The notes under the pieces: model-generated
Seen by the model: only the letters and a program-made list of their open reading frames with translations
The model's database searches: none
Told to the model about the DNA's origin: nothing
Position numbers and translations under genes: made by a program
Shown: positions 15,340-23,759 of the stretch, piece by piece
Numbering within the stretch: position 1 is the stretch's first letter
Layout of the letters: every line of letters begins with the position of its first letter
Assembly: GCF_025143365.1 (NCBI RefSeq)
Contig: NZ_JALXPE010000057.1
Location: 1-25,000, forward strand
DNA: 25,000 nucleotides
DNA from: Microbacterium sp. p3-SID336
Lineage (GTDB): Bacteria > Actinomycetota > Actinomycetes > Actinomycetales > Microbacteriaceae
Direction of reading: 5' to 3'

Positions 15340-15968
15340 GCTGCACCTCCCGTTCGACGTCTGAGGATATTATCCCGCAACGAGCGGAGCTTTGTCCAGA
15401 ACGCTCCCTGCCTCGTGCGGAACGATGGACCCGTCGAAACCACCCGTGGCTGCTCCGCTACAAGGTCGTCAGTCTCATCGCCGTCATCGTCGAGGTCCAA
15501 CGAAACAGCTGTCACGACCTCAGCAAGGAAGGCCTTTTCGTCTCGCTTGGCCAATGCGCTCTTCTCGAGTGCCTCAAGCGCGGCCACGCCAGCTTGTCGC
15601 TCGGAATCGGTCGCATCACGCTTGACGTACAAGTTCAGAGCCCACTCAACTCGTTGCCACCATGCGTTGAGGCGAGCCTGATGGCGTGTGCCGATGAAGG
15701 CGAGAGAAGCCGCAAGGACCGCAGCTGCCCCTCCGAAGCCGGGGCTAAGCATCCACTTGGATAGCCATGGCCAGCCTGCATCTGCCCACCATCGTCCTGT
15801 GTCACGCCACCAGCTCGTGACGTCGAGGAACGAAACCCAATTCAAGACGAGGACGATGAGCACGACCACGATGAGCGATCCAACAGCGACCACCCAATTG
15901 CGTGCGCGCTTCCATAACTCGGCCAGCTTGCCCGGGGCCTTATCACCAACCGGCTTCGAGTTCGTCAT
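15336..15968 (-). CDS. membrane protein with two helices, 210 aa
   Basis: A protein with two hydrophobic segments, at about residues 25-46 (WVVAVGSLIVVVLIVLVLNW) and 75-92 (GFGGAAAVLAASLAFIG), separated by a Trp-rich loop. After these comes a cytoplasmic helical domain of about 110 residues with an acidic patch (LDLDDDGDETDDL) and a basic end. I do not recognise it. The start at ATG 15968 is preferred; an in-frame GTG at 15992 is possible, and neither has a strong ribosome binding site. It forms an operon with the overlapping 49-residue gene. The acidic tail and the basic peptide may interact. Confidence 0.7.
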   Translation of the reverse strand: MTNSKPVGDKAPGKLAELWKRARNWVVAVGSLIVVVLIVLVLNWVSFLDVTSWWRDTGRWWADAGWPWLSKWMLSPGFGGAAAVLAASLAFIGTRHQARLNAWWQRVEWALNLYVKRDATDSERQAGVAALEALEKSALAKRDEKAFLAEVVTAVSLDLDDDGDETDDLVAEQPRVVSTGPSFRTRQGAFWTKLRSLRDNILRRRTGGAA

Positions 15969-16125
15969 GACGTGATCGTATCGAGCCGTCACTCGATGGG
16001 CATGCTTTCAAGGTGCCCCGCCACGGAATCTTCGACCGCGCCGGACGGCGCGATCCGCAACCGGTTCGTTGCCGTTCGTAGCGAACCGATGCTACAACCG
16101 AGATTGCTTCGGTCAGCGGTCAGAC

Positions 16126-17430
16126 TCACAGATCCAGTTGACTGTTGATCCACGCGAACGCGACTCGGAACGCCTCAGTTTCAAGACGATCCTTCGCGCG
16201 GAGAAGGAACGCCCGCACTCCGGCTGCCGCCTGCGTCCGCCGACTACGAGGCAAATCTGCATCGGCCAGCTCCGCGAGGTGTGCGATCTGACGGTCCCCG
16301 TCCGGCATCTCATGAAAGACCCGCGCCACCTCAGCGGGCAGACCGCCAATACCCACAGTCTGCTGGACATCTCCATAGACCGCATGGAACGCCTGACTGT
16401 TGATGACGACCGGTGCCGCGCCCCGGCTTTCGATCTCGGGTCCAGCATGCATGGGAAGAACCTGGCGAACGAGAGAACGGAGGACATCCAGCGGCGCATC
16501 GACAGCCACGAGTTCGACGAGTTCGGACTCCGCCGACTGCCGATGCGCCAATTCGCGACGTTCTTGCTCATGGTTCATGTCGATCTGGATCCGTCGGAGA
16601 AGCATTCGGTGACGGTCAACGAAGTCGGCGGCCGACCGCTCATCGACTCCAAACCCCCGCAACAACGCTGTTGCCGCGTCAGGGGTGGCGATGGCGTCCA
16701 CGTAGTTCTGGAACGCAACGAGCTCACGGTCGAAGTCGCCGACGCTCGTGCCATCGCCTGCGAAGAACTCGATCACCTCGCCCCGCGACGTCTTATGGCT
16801 GGAGAGCCGTACCCCCATGTGGCGAACATTTGTCAGCCACTCACGGAACAGGCTGATGAGCCGTGAGGCTTGGTCGGAATGTGGGAGCGCGCTTGGAAGG
16901 TAGATCCTGAGCAGAAGTTCCGACTCGTTGTCATCGATGAACGCTGAGGCGAGCTCGGCGGCTTCGGCATTGCGCCGGTACGGTGTCAGGGTGACGCCCG
17001 CGTTCTCGAACGCGGAGAGAACTGCATTGCGTGCAGCTTCCGACAGCCGCTCATCGACGTCGCCCGCGGAGTAGGTCCATGACGGTGACTGTTCGCTTGT
17101 CCAGGTCGCGCCCGCGAGGATGTGTTCATGGACGAGAACCAAGTGAGGGACGCGAGCTACGGCAGCGACAAATGCCGACGTGAGCTGGTGGTGGGAGTCA
17201 TACGGAATCAATGAATGTCCGCTCAGCTCGGGCCCGGCGAACTGCTCGAAGTTGTGCCTGTTGAGGCGGACTATCGTCCCGCGACTCTCGGCGACATCCT
17301 CGACGATCTGGCCCCAGTTCTTCATACCTGAGTTCAGGTTCTTCTGACGGTAACGAACCTCCCGTGCTTGTAGCCGCGACGTTGTCGCGTCATCAGCGCT
17401 TCCGATGAGCACAAAAAGCTTGTCGGTCAT
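16126..17430 (-). CDS. uncharacterised protein, 434 aa
   Basis: I do not recognise this protein. It begins with a short hydrophobic strand (LFVLIGSADD) typical of a Rossmann-like or nuclease-like start, followed by a mixed alpha/beta part to about residue 220 (HLVLVHEHIL; SELLLRIYLPSALPHSDQ), and a long helical C-terminal half (VDRHRMLLRRIQIDMNHEQ and after). It has no membrane segment and no clear catalytic motif. The start is ATG at 17430. It stands between the membrane-protein operon and the broken sugar-kinase gene, on the same strand as most of the region. A defence or mobile-element role is only suggested by its neighbours. Confidence 0.75.
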   Translation of the reverse strand: MTDKLFVLIGSADDATTSRLQAREVRYRQKNLNSGMKNWGQIVEDVAESRGTIVRLNRHNFEQFAGPELSGHSLIPYDSHHQLTSAFVAAVARVPHLVLVHEHILAGATWTSEQSPSWTYSAGDVDERLSEAARNAVLSAFENAGVTLTPYRRNAEAAELASAFIDDNESELLLRIYLPSALPHSDQASRLISLFREWLTNVRHMGVRLSSHKTSRGEVIEFFAGDGTSVGDFDRELVAFQNYVDAIATPDAATALLRGFGVDERSAADFVDRHRMLLRRIQIDMNHEQERRELAHRQSAESELVELVAVDAPLDVLRSLVRQVLPMHAGPEIESRGAAPVVINSQAFHAVYGDVQQTVGIGGLPAEVARVFHEMPDGDRQIAHLAELADADLPRSRRTQAAAGVRAFLLRAKDRLETEAFRVAFAWINSQLDL

Positions 17431-17527
17431 GGCATCATCCTGCCATTTTGCGCCGCGACAATGAGGCGCACCGAACCGCTGCAGTGGCGCACCCCGATGT
17501 TGTCAGCTCTGGAGCGATGTGAGGAGT

Positions 17528-17885
17528 TCACCCAGCTAGCTCGTGCGCCCACGGCAGGTCCGCACCGCGGCGCGAAACAGTCACAGCCGCAGCGCGTGCC
17601 GCGTCGTGCCCGATCTGAGACAACGCCTCAGCTGTCCAGTCACCGAGTCCGCGCGCGCACGGAACGGATGAGAGCCGCCATGAATGTGTCTCCTGCGCCG
17701 ATGGTGTCCGCTACCGTCACCTGGACGCCTGGCACATGAACGCGATGGGTCCCCGCCTGCAGAACGGCACCGCCAGAGCCTTGAGTGAGCGCAACGAGTT
17801 CTGGCCCAAGCGAGAGGACGCGCTCCACCACTGAGTCGACGTCTAGCTCGCTGGCGGCCTCCGAAGTCGAGCAACACACCCGAGT
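17528..17885 (-). pseudogene. PfkB-family sugar kinase remnant, 5'-truncated and frameshifted
   Basis: Only the C-terminal third of a ribokinase/fructokinase-type gene remains. The first frame, ending at 17640, contains GPELVALTQGSGGAV and the diagnostic VADTIGAGDTFMAAL with the catalytic-base motif GAGD. It then meets a stop after RSVRARTR. A shift of one base at the CGCGCGCGG run (about 17650) restores the family's C-terminal helix pattern (GLGDWTAEALSQIG, then AARAAAVTVSRRGADLPWA), ending at TGA 17528-17530. The N-terminal two thirds, with the GG sugar-binding motifs, are missing upstream: homology stops at about 17885, six bases from the DUF4238 stop codon. The sequence differs from the intact PfkB gene at 23931-24860, so it is not a copy of it. 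Confidence 0.8.
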
Positions 17886-17890
17886 CTCCG

Positions 17891-19039
17891 TCACGCCCAC
17901 CCGGCGATGATGGCCTGCTCTTCCTCGGTCGGCGGGGTCGCGGGCGGCACGACGGCGGGCCACCACCGCGTCACGACTCGACGCGGTGCGTCCTCCCGAC
18001 CCTCCCATCGACCGGGCGCCCAAAATCGAAACAGCGTGTCCCCGGACTCCGGATCCGTGAAGCGCTCTGACCCGTACCCAGAAGGCTCATCAGGAAGGAA
18101 CAGCCGCTCGGCGAGCTTGTCCCCTGGCTTCGAGATAGCGAACCCGTGGGAGTTCGCAAGAATTGCCGCATTGAGATCGAGGGTCTCCTGCACATCCAGC
18201 GTCGAGCCGCTGAAACGCGGTTCGATATCACGCCGGTACAGAGCCAGCACCGTGTGCGGGTCCACGGGGAAGGCGAAGATGGGCGCACCCCACACTCCCC
18301 CGTACAGTGCTGGCTGTGCCATGTTCTCATGCAGTTCGACCACCGGCTCATCCGAGGTGATGAGCGCTCGACGTGTGCGGTAGAGCGCGAGGTGGCGGGT
18401 TGCCAGGAGACCCGCACCGTGACTCGACAACGTCGCCAACGCCTCGAGATCGTTCGAGCGAGTAATCGGGAGAAGCTCCGGGTTTTCGAGCACACGGTCG
18501 ACTTCACGCATGATTGTTGCGACATCGTCCGCGTCGGTGAATGCAAAAGTGTCGCCTCGACGAAGTTCCTCAGCCAGGCTCTCCTCGCCGTTCGCCTCTC
18601 GCACTTGAGCGAGTTGCGCGGCCAAGAGCGCGCGATGCCCGCGGCGAGCCTTTCGACCGCGCGTCATCTGCGTCGCGAGGAACAGGCACAGCCACTCCTG
18701 CGATTCCTCGCTAAGAGTTCCTGCGTCGATCTCTTCGAACGCCGTCGCGGCGTGTCCCTCGACCTGCGACAGCCATGCCTCCCAGTAGACCGGTGAAAGG
18801 CCATCTGCCTCGTCGAGCCTGTAAAAGTCCGTCTCAAACGCAGCGCTCCTCGGTGCCACTTCGTACGCGTTTCGGTTGCGAAGAAGGTCGGTCACTCGGA
18901 CACGGTTGCCTTCAGCCCACCGATCCAAATAGAACGCTGGCAAAAGGTGGTGGCGACGGGGCTCGTTGCCAGCTGCGGTCATAGCATCAGCGTTGCGTCG
19001 TGCTGTTTCCCAGAGGTCATAGGGCGCAGTCCCAGTCAT
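17891..19039 (-). CDS. DUF4238 domain-containing protein, 382 aa
   Basis: A 382-residue protein with the hallmarks of DUF4238: H30-H31-L-L-P-A-F-Y-L near the N-terminus, a helical middle with WLCLFLATQMTRGRK, the strand ALITSDEPVV near residue 225, and a block VWGAPIFAFPVDPHTVLAL. The biochemical role of DUF4238 is not settled; the conserved HH and SDEPV residues suggest a nucleic-acid or nucleotide active site. Members are often found in phage-defence regions. The start is ATG at 19039. It is divergent from the large nuclease-repeat gene across about 195 bases and ends six bases from the broken kinase gene. Confidence 0.82.
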   Translation of the reverse strand: MTGTAPYDLWETARRNADAMTAAGNEPRRHHLLPAFYLDRWAEGNRVRVTDLLRNRNAYEVAPRSAAFETDFYRLDEADGLSPVYWEAWLSQVEGHAATAFEEIDAGTLSEESQEWLCLFLATQMTRGRKARRGHRALLAAQLAQVREANGEESLAEELRRGDTFAFTDADDVATIMREVDRVLENPELLPITRSNDLEALATLSSHGAGLLATRHLALYRTRRALITSDEPVVELHENMAQPALYGGVWGAPIFAFPVDPHTVLALYRRDIEPRFSGSTLDVQETLDLNAAILANSHGFAISKPGDKLAERLFLPDEPSGYGSERFTDPESGDTLFRFWAPGRWEGREDAPRRVVTRWWPAVVPPATPPTEEEQAIIAGWA

Positions 19040-19223
19040 TCCCCGAGACTACCGACCGCGGTGCACGACACTGCGGCGGTCAGGCCTTCACACTCAGACA
19101 GCACAGCACCCCCTGACCAGACACGCGCCCCGTACTGGCGTTACGGCTGATGCAGCGCGCAGCGAGCCTCGCCGCCCTCACGCGCGCTATTCTCGGTGCG
19201 GCGACAACGCCGCGGAACAAGTT

Positions 19224-19236
19224 GGAGGCCCCGGTG
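19224..19236 (+). promoter_or_regulatory. ribosome binding site deciding the start of the large gene
   Basis: GGAGG at 19224-19228 stands five bases before an in-frame GTG at 19234. The first in-frame ATG at 19150 has no such sequence. This makes GTG the likelier start, leaving 194 bases between the divergent starts for promoters. Confidence 0.6.
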
Positions 19237-22200
19237 GGCGATTGGAACAAGATTCCCCTGGACTCGCCGCTCCGTAGGCCACCACTTGAGCGTGTCGACG
19301 AGCCTGTGCTCGGCCGGCTCGACCTCCTCCCTTTCGACAGGCTGAGCTGGGAGGCTTTCGAATCACTCCAGCTGAGAATCATGCTCGATGTCTTAGGTCT
19401 ACGCGACGCGTACCAGTACGGCGATCCCGGCCAAGCGCAGCAAGGACTCGACCTGGTCGGCACAGCGGCGAACGGCGAGGTCGTGGCTTTGCAGAGCAAG
19501 AACTACTCGCGGAAGGGATTCGGCCCCGCCGCTTTGCGCGACGCGATCAAGAAGTTCCACGACACGAAACGCTCGTTCGTCGTCCACCGACTCATCATCG
19601 GCGTCAGCAAGCACATCCGCAGCACTCAGGCCATCTCGGAGCTTCGGTCACTCCAAGGCACCTTCCGGCCTCGCGGTCTCGAGATGTGGGATGCGCGCCG
19701 ACTGTCCGAGATGCTGAGGAGACACCCGGACATCGTCGTCCAGTACTTCAGCGACGAGACGGCGTTGCGATTCTGTGGGGATCTCGGTGTTGCACCGCCC
19801 GAAATACCCACTGCGGATGCTCGCATGCTCAGCGACGCCATCACCCTCTCCCCTGAACGGCTTACCGGCGCTCAGCGACTGCTCGACTCCGCAGGCACGG
19901 AACCAGATCATGCCGCCGCGCTCACCTTGGTCGAACAAGCCCAGGAGAAACTTCGCGCTGCGGGTTTCGCCGCCTATGCGGACCTGCACGAGTCCAGCCG
20001 AACCTCACATCTGGTTGCCCTCGGGCGCGCAGCGGAAGCTGCTCGAGAGATTCTCGACTCGGCCTGGCGAGCACTCGACGCGGGCAGGACAGGAAGCGCC
20101 CAGTCGACTCTCGGGCGCCTAGATAACGTCAAGCCGACCGACACCGAAGACTCCTATCTCGTCGAACTTCGACGTGTCGGGACGCTAGCGTTCGATCTGT
20201 ATTTCAACCCGCTCGGCAGCCTCCCCGACCCTCCCGCACTTCTCGCCGGTGACGCCATCGACCGAGCCCGTCTTCTACTGCTCGCAGGCGAAACAGCGCT
20301 CGCTCACCACGCGCTCGACTGGATGCGCTCCGCGGTGCCCGTCTTCGCAAGCATGTCGGAGGATCGAGAACTCGAGGACGCGGTGCGAGTTCGGCTTCGT
20401 CTACTCATTGCAGAAGCAACCGATGACTGGTCCGTGCTGTTGGACGATGCACGTCGCCGGCAGATCCCCTCCGCGCTCACGCCACTAATCGCCGCTCGAT
20501 ACGCACGCCACTGCGCCATTCGAGAGCGGGTCGCTGAGGCGGTGGAACGCTGGGAAGAAGCTGCCGCGCTCGGAGCACTCGCACGCCAATGGGAAGATGC
20601 CGGCACCTGGATGCTGAGCCGCCGGTCGTACCTCGGCAGCTGGCAACCAGGTCACGGGAACGACCGAGTGACGCTGGAGATCGCGCTCGATGATCAGTCT
20701 CTGCCTTCACCACCCGTGATTCCGCGAGCGAAAGGCGCGCTCGAAGACGCTAACGCCGCGCTGCGGTCTGTCGACCTCAGGCGAGCCTCGAACTCTGCGC
20801 AACGCGCGCTGCGAGACGCGGCCGTTGCGGGCGACTGGTCCGGAGAGCGGAGGGCACGCGTGCTTTACGCAGAGGCGATGCGCGATTCTGACTCGCCGGA
20901 ACGGGCCGCGGCGAACATGTCACGCGGAGGGGGAACAAAGGAGATGAAGACACTCCACGAGGCGTTCCCGAACCGGTACATCGACGTCGTCGAGATGCTG
21001 CAGGCAGAGAACTACTGGACGGTTGGTACCGCGTACTTCCTGATCGCCCTGCAAGCTGATTTGGTTCCCGACGCAGATGTCGACCGTATCGCTGCCGCCG
21101 TCCTCGCAGATCTCAGCGCGGCAGAGACCGGGAGTCTACGTGACGTTCGGATGTACGCGACATCACGGTTCAACAATGCGGTCAAGGTGCTCGCCGGCCT
21201 GTCGAGGCGACTGTCTGAAACCGATGCCGATGCGGCTCTTGCCTTCTTCGAGCGGCAAGCCCCTGTCGAGGAAAACCACTACCGCTACCACGACGATGAC
21301 GAAGCGATGGTCGTGGGGGGCATCGCGCGAAGCCACCCCGCCCTCGCACCGCGGGCGATTCGCCATCTCGTCCCTCTCATGGCGCGTGCTCAGGGCGCGC
21401 AGAAAGAATCCCTGATTTCGGTACTTAACCTGCACCCGGAGCTTTCGCGGCCTGCGTTGCGGGCCGTAGTGGGCCCCGGCTCAGTGTGGGCTGCGGAGAT
21501 GCTCGCCTTCGCCGACCCGCAAACTGTCGACCCGTCGATGGCGGCCGATGCCGTGAAGCGGCTATCCACGCCGCTCCAGCACACGCCCGGCATGCGCACA
21601 GTCGGCACCAACGCGGTTGGCGACTCCCTCCTGGTCGCTCACCAGCCTCAAGCTGTGTTGGTCCAGATCATCCGGGAGATGTTGTCTCGAGCCGGCGACC
21701 CTCTAGTTGAGGGATTCGACCGCGGGGACTACCTCACCGCGGCCACCAACCTTGCTCTGGAACTCGACGAGGAGCACAAGCCTCCGCTGTTCGCCGGAGC
21801 GCTCCAGCTCTCAGAGGCGTCGAGAGACTTGGACCCGGTGGGCCTGGAGGCCGCGTTCGCGGACCCGCTTGGCCCGATACGCATCCAAGGTGCCGGAAGC
21901 GACGTTCGGGGCAGAGCCATGCTTCTCAGTAGTGTGCTGGCAACGACTGATCACGAGCGGGCAGAGGTGCGCCGCCGCGCTTACGCGTACCTCGGATCTG
22001 GATCGGATGCGTTCCCCGCCAGGGCACTGATGTATCTCGGCGAAGGGGTCAAAGATGATGTCGCGTTCCTGTCGGGTGCCGGCTGGGCAATGAGGTGCTT
22101 GGCCGCGACGTTGTGGGCGCGCTACGGCGGCCCGTCGCACATCGGCGCTCGCCTTGCCTCCGACGACGACGTCCGCGTTCGGGAAGCACTCGCACGCTCG

Positions 22201-22314
22201 CTCGCGCCGCATCCCGAACGGGCGACGGACGCGGAGGTACGCGACATCCTCGCATCCGACCCGTCTTACCGCGTACGGCAAGCGCTCGCGGCAACCGTCG
22301 ACGTCAACGAGTGA
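19234..22314 (+). CDS. Mrr-like nuclease fused to a long helical-repeat scaffold
   Basis: A protein of about 1,026 residues (1,054 if ATG 19150 is used). Numbered from GTG 19234, residues 35-150 resemble the Mrr catalytic fold. LSWEAFESL holds E43 on the first helix, QQGLDLVG holds D73, and VVALQSKNY holds the Q87-x-K89 variant of the PD-(D/E)XK motif, followed by a helix (AALRDAIKKF). After a linker at about 190, the rest is almost wholly helical and looks like TPR- and then HEAT-type repeats, ending with ARLASDDDVRVREALARSLA and ASDPSYRVRQALAATVD. I find no Walker A motif, so it is not an Avs/STAND protein. A phage-sensing scaffold that triggers DNA cleavage is a reasonable inference. No methyltransferase is nearby. 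The divergent DUF4238 gene is its likely partner. Confidence 0.82.
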   Translation: MGDWNKIPLDSPLRRPPLERVDEPVLGRLDLLPFDRLSWEAFESLQLRIMLDVLGLRDAYQYGDPGQAQQGLDLVGTAANGEVVALQSKNYSRKGFGPAALRDAIKKFHDTKRSFVVHRLIIGVSKHIRSTQAISELRSLQGTFRPRGLEMWDARRLSEMLRRHPDIVVQYFSDETALRFCGDLGVAPPEIPTADARMLSDAITLSPERLTGAQRLLDSAGTEPDHAAALTLVEQAQEKLRAAGFAAYADLHESSRTSHLVALGRAAEAAREILDSAWRALDAGRTGSAQSTLGRLDNVKPTDTEDSYLVELRRVGTLAFDLYFNPLGSLPDPPALLAGDAIDRARLLLLAGETALAHHALDWMRSAVPVFASMSEDRELEDAVRVRLRLLIAEATDDWSVLLDDARRRQIPSALTPLIAARYARHCAIRERVAEAVERWEEAAALGALARQWEDAGTWMLSRRSYLGSWQPGHGNDRVTLEIALDDQSLPSPPVIPRAKGALEDANAALRSVDLRRASNSAQRALRDAAVAGDWSGERRARVLYAEAMRDSDSPERAAANMSRGGGTKEMKTLHEAFPNRYIDVVEMLQAENYWTVGTAYFLIALQADLVPDADVDRIAAAVLADLSAAETGSLRDVRMYATSRFNNAVKVLAGLSRRLSETDADAALAFFERQAPVEENHYRYHDDDEAMVVGGIARSHPALAPRAIRHLVPLMARAQGAQKESLISVLNLHPELSRPALRAVVGPGSVWAAEMLAFADPQTVDPSMAADAVKRLSTPLQHTPGMRTVGTNAVGDSLLVAHQPQAVLVQIIREMLSRAGDPLVEGFDRGDYLTAATNLALELDEEHKPPLFAGALQLSEASRDLDPVGLEAAFADPLGPIRIQGAGSDVRGRAMLLSSVLATTDHERAEVRRRAYAYLGSGSDAFPARALMYLGEGVKDDVAFLSGAGWAMRCLAATLWARYGGPSHIGARLASDDDVRVREALARSLAPHPERATDAEVRDILASDPSYRVRQALAATVDVNE

Positions 22315-22378
22315 GGCGCCCTCTCCACCAGCCGGCCGCCGCATGCGGACGAAACCGTAGGCCACAGAAGGGAAGCAG

Positions 22379-22732
22379 ATGCACGTCTCGGAGCACGTGT
22401 CCGCGGAACCTGATGCCGGGTTCAGCGTCCGCGAACGCGAGAAGAGGACGTTCGACTACGGGTGGGAGTACGAGGTGGCGACGCTCATTTCAACCGATGT
22501 CCTCCGACCCGAGTCTGTGCCCAACGTCGTAGTCGGTGTCGTCGGTCACCAGCCTCGCGCCTTCGGTTCTGCCGCCAACGAGCTCGTCACGGAACTGCTC
22601 GGCAGCGGGCGCGTCATCGAGCGGGTCATGGGCGAGCTCTCCTACTTCCCGCACACCCGCCCCGACCTCGTACAGGAGCCGCTGAGGGAGCACGGCACGA
22701 AGCTCGTCATGGAGTACTCCGCCCCATCGTGA
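22379..22732 (+). CDS. hypothetical protein, probable first part of a split gene
   Basis: A 117-residue frame starting at ATG 22379 with AAGGGAAG just upstream. It is mixed alpha/beta, with WEYEVATLISTDVL at about residue 30 and NVVVGVVGHQP near 50. I do not recognise it. It stops at 22730-22732 just after a CCCC run, and the reading then seems to continue in another frame. That frame is coding-like from about 22730 (EGTVLAASEEAVLIEGKWYV) but has no start codon before 22788. The simplest view is that this and the next entry are one gene of about 421 codons broken by one extra base, unless recoding rejoins them. Confidence 0.6.
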   Translation: MHVSEHVSAEPDAGFSVREREKRTFDYGWEYEVATLISTDVLRPESVPNVVVGVVGHQPRAFGSAANELVTELLGSGRVIERVMGELSYFPHTRPDLVQEPLREHGTKLVMEYSAPS

Positions 22733-22787
22733 AGGGACGGTCCTCGCCGCGTCGGAGGAGGCCGTCCTCATCGAAGGCAAGTGGTAC

Positions 22788-23645
22788 GTGAACGACATGC
22801 CCGCGGCCCTGAGGAGCGCCATGAAAGACTTCCGCGAGGCATCGAAGGCGAACCGCAGCGAGGACGGGACTCGGGTGCTGTCCCCGTCCCTTCAGCAGCG
22901 GCTCGCGGAGGAGCGAGACTCGCTGCTGGACGCGCGCCGAGCATACGAGACCTCGGCGCCTTCCTCGCAGTCCACCAAGTACGACCAGGAGTACGCGTAC
23001 GGGTCGGCTGCGTGGACGATGGCATTCTCCGAGAGCCGCTACGCGAACACGCAGTTCGAGAAGGCCTTCCGGAGCGGCGAATCCGCGCTCACCCCGGCGG
23101 CACCGTGGCTCACCGGCGAGAACGCGCACGCATTCCTCACCACCCTCATCATCGCGGCGACCAACGCGCACCGCATCGCGGAGTGGGAGCTGTACCACTC
23201 GCTGGACGAGGGAAACGGGCTCATGGTCGACGAGTGGTATGCGATGTACCGCCTCCTCGTCCCCCGCATCCGGGAAGGAATGAAGAAGTGGAGCAGCGAG
23301 ATGCAGCCGCGCGCCGCCGGCGCCTACTGGAACATCGACAACGATGAGGACACGTATGACTGGCGGCCGGACGGCTCGGCGACCGTCATCGAGTTCGCGC
23401 GTGCCACCGAGGAAGTAGCGGATAAGGTTGCAGGCGCCCTCCTCGCGAGCCTCCGCTCTCAGGCCCAGTACTTCCTGGACGACGAGGACGAGTCGATTGA
23501 CCTCAGCCGCGAGGCTCGCATCGAACTTGCCCTCGACTTCGTGGACGACAACCGTTATGGCGGCGGGGAAGGCACGTGGTTCCCGATGCCGGCGGGCGGA
23601 GCGCTGCTCGCAGCCGAGGCGAGGCTGGTGTGGAGTGAGGTCTGA
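22788..23645 (+). CDS. hypothetical protein, probable second part of the split gene
   Basis: A 285-residue frame from GTG 22788, or 282 from ATG 22797. It is helical and acidic, with segments KDFREASKANRSEDGTRVL, QSTKYDQEYAYGSAAWTMAF, WLTGENAHAFLTTLIIAATN and WELYHSLDEGNG. I do not recognise it. Neither start has a well-placed ribosome binding site: GGAGGAGG lies at 22754-22761, too far upstream. The same frame is open and coding-like back to about 22730. This supports a frameshifted continuation of the preceding frame rather than a separate gene. It is followed by a strong terminator at 23667-23698 and marks the right end of the accessory region. Confidence 0.65.
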   Translation: MNDMPAALRSAMKDFREASKANRSEDGTRVLSPSLQQRLAEERDSLLDARRAYETSAPSSQSTKYDQEYAYGSAAWTMAFSESRYANTQFEKAFRSGESALTPAAPWLTGENAHAFLTTLIIAATNAHRIAEWELYHSLDEGNGLMVDEWYAMYRLLVPRIREGMKKWSSEMQPRAAGAYWNIDNDEDTYDWRPDGSATVIEFARATEEVADKVAGALLASLRSQAQYFLDDEDESIDLSREARIELALDFVDDNRYGGGEGTWFPMPAGGALLAAEARLVWSEV

Positions 23646-23666
23646 GTGACACTCGGCCCACGAACG

Positions 23667-23698
23667 AAGAAAGCCGCCGGCTTCCCGGCGGCTTTCTT
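23667..23698. terminator. strong bidirectional intrinsic terminator
   Basis: A perfect 14-bp stem (AAGAAAGCCGCCGG 23667-23680 with CCGGCGGCTTTCTT 23685-23698) has a CTTC tetraloop. The A and T runs at its base let it work on both strands. It ends the plus-strand transcript of the split gene and the minus-strand transcript of tRNA-Tyr. Confidence 0.9.
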
Positions 23699-23759
23699 CT
23701 GTGGTGTTGTGCAGTTGAGATACGCAAACGCGGACCCTCTAGATACGCGAACACCCCGG

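Noticed and set aside
17528..17885. Kinase remnant as a duplicate of the PfkB gene at 23931-24860
   Set aside because: Outside the GAGD signature the two sequences differ throughout, so they belong to different branches of the family.
19234..22314. Large protein as an Avs or other STAND NTPase
   Set aside because: No Walker A or Walker B motif is visible; the protein consists of the nuclease-like start and helical repeats.
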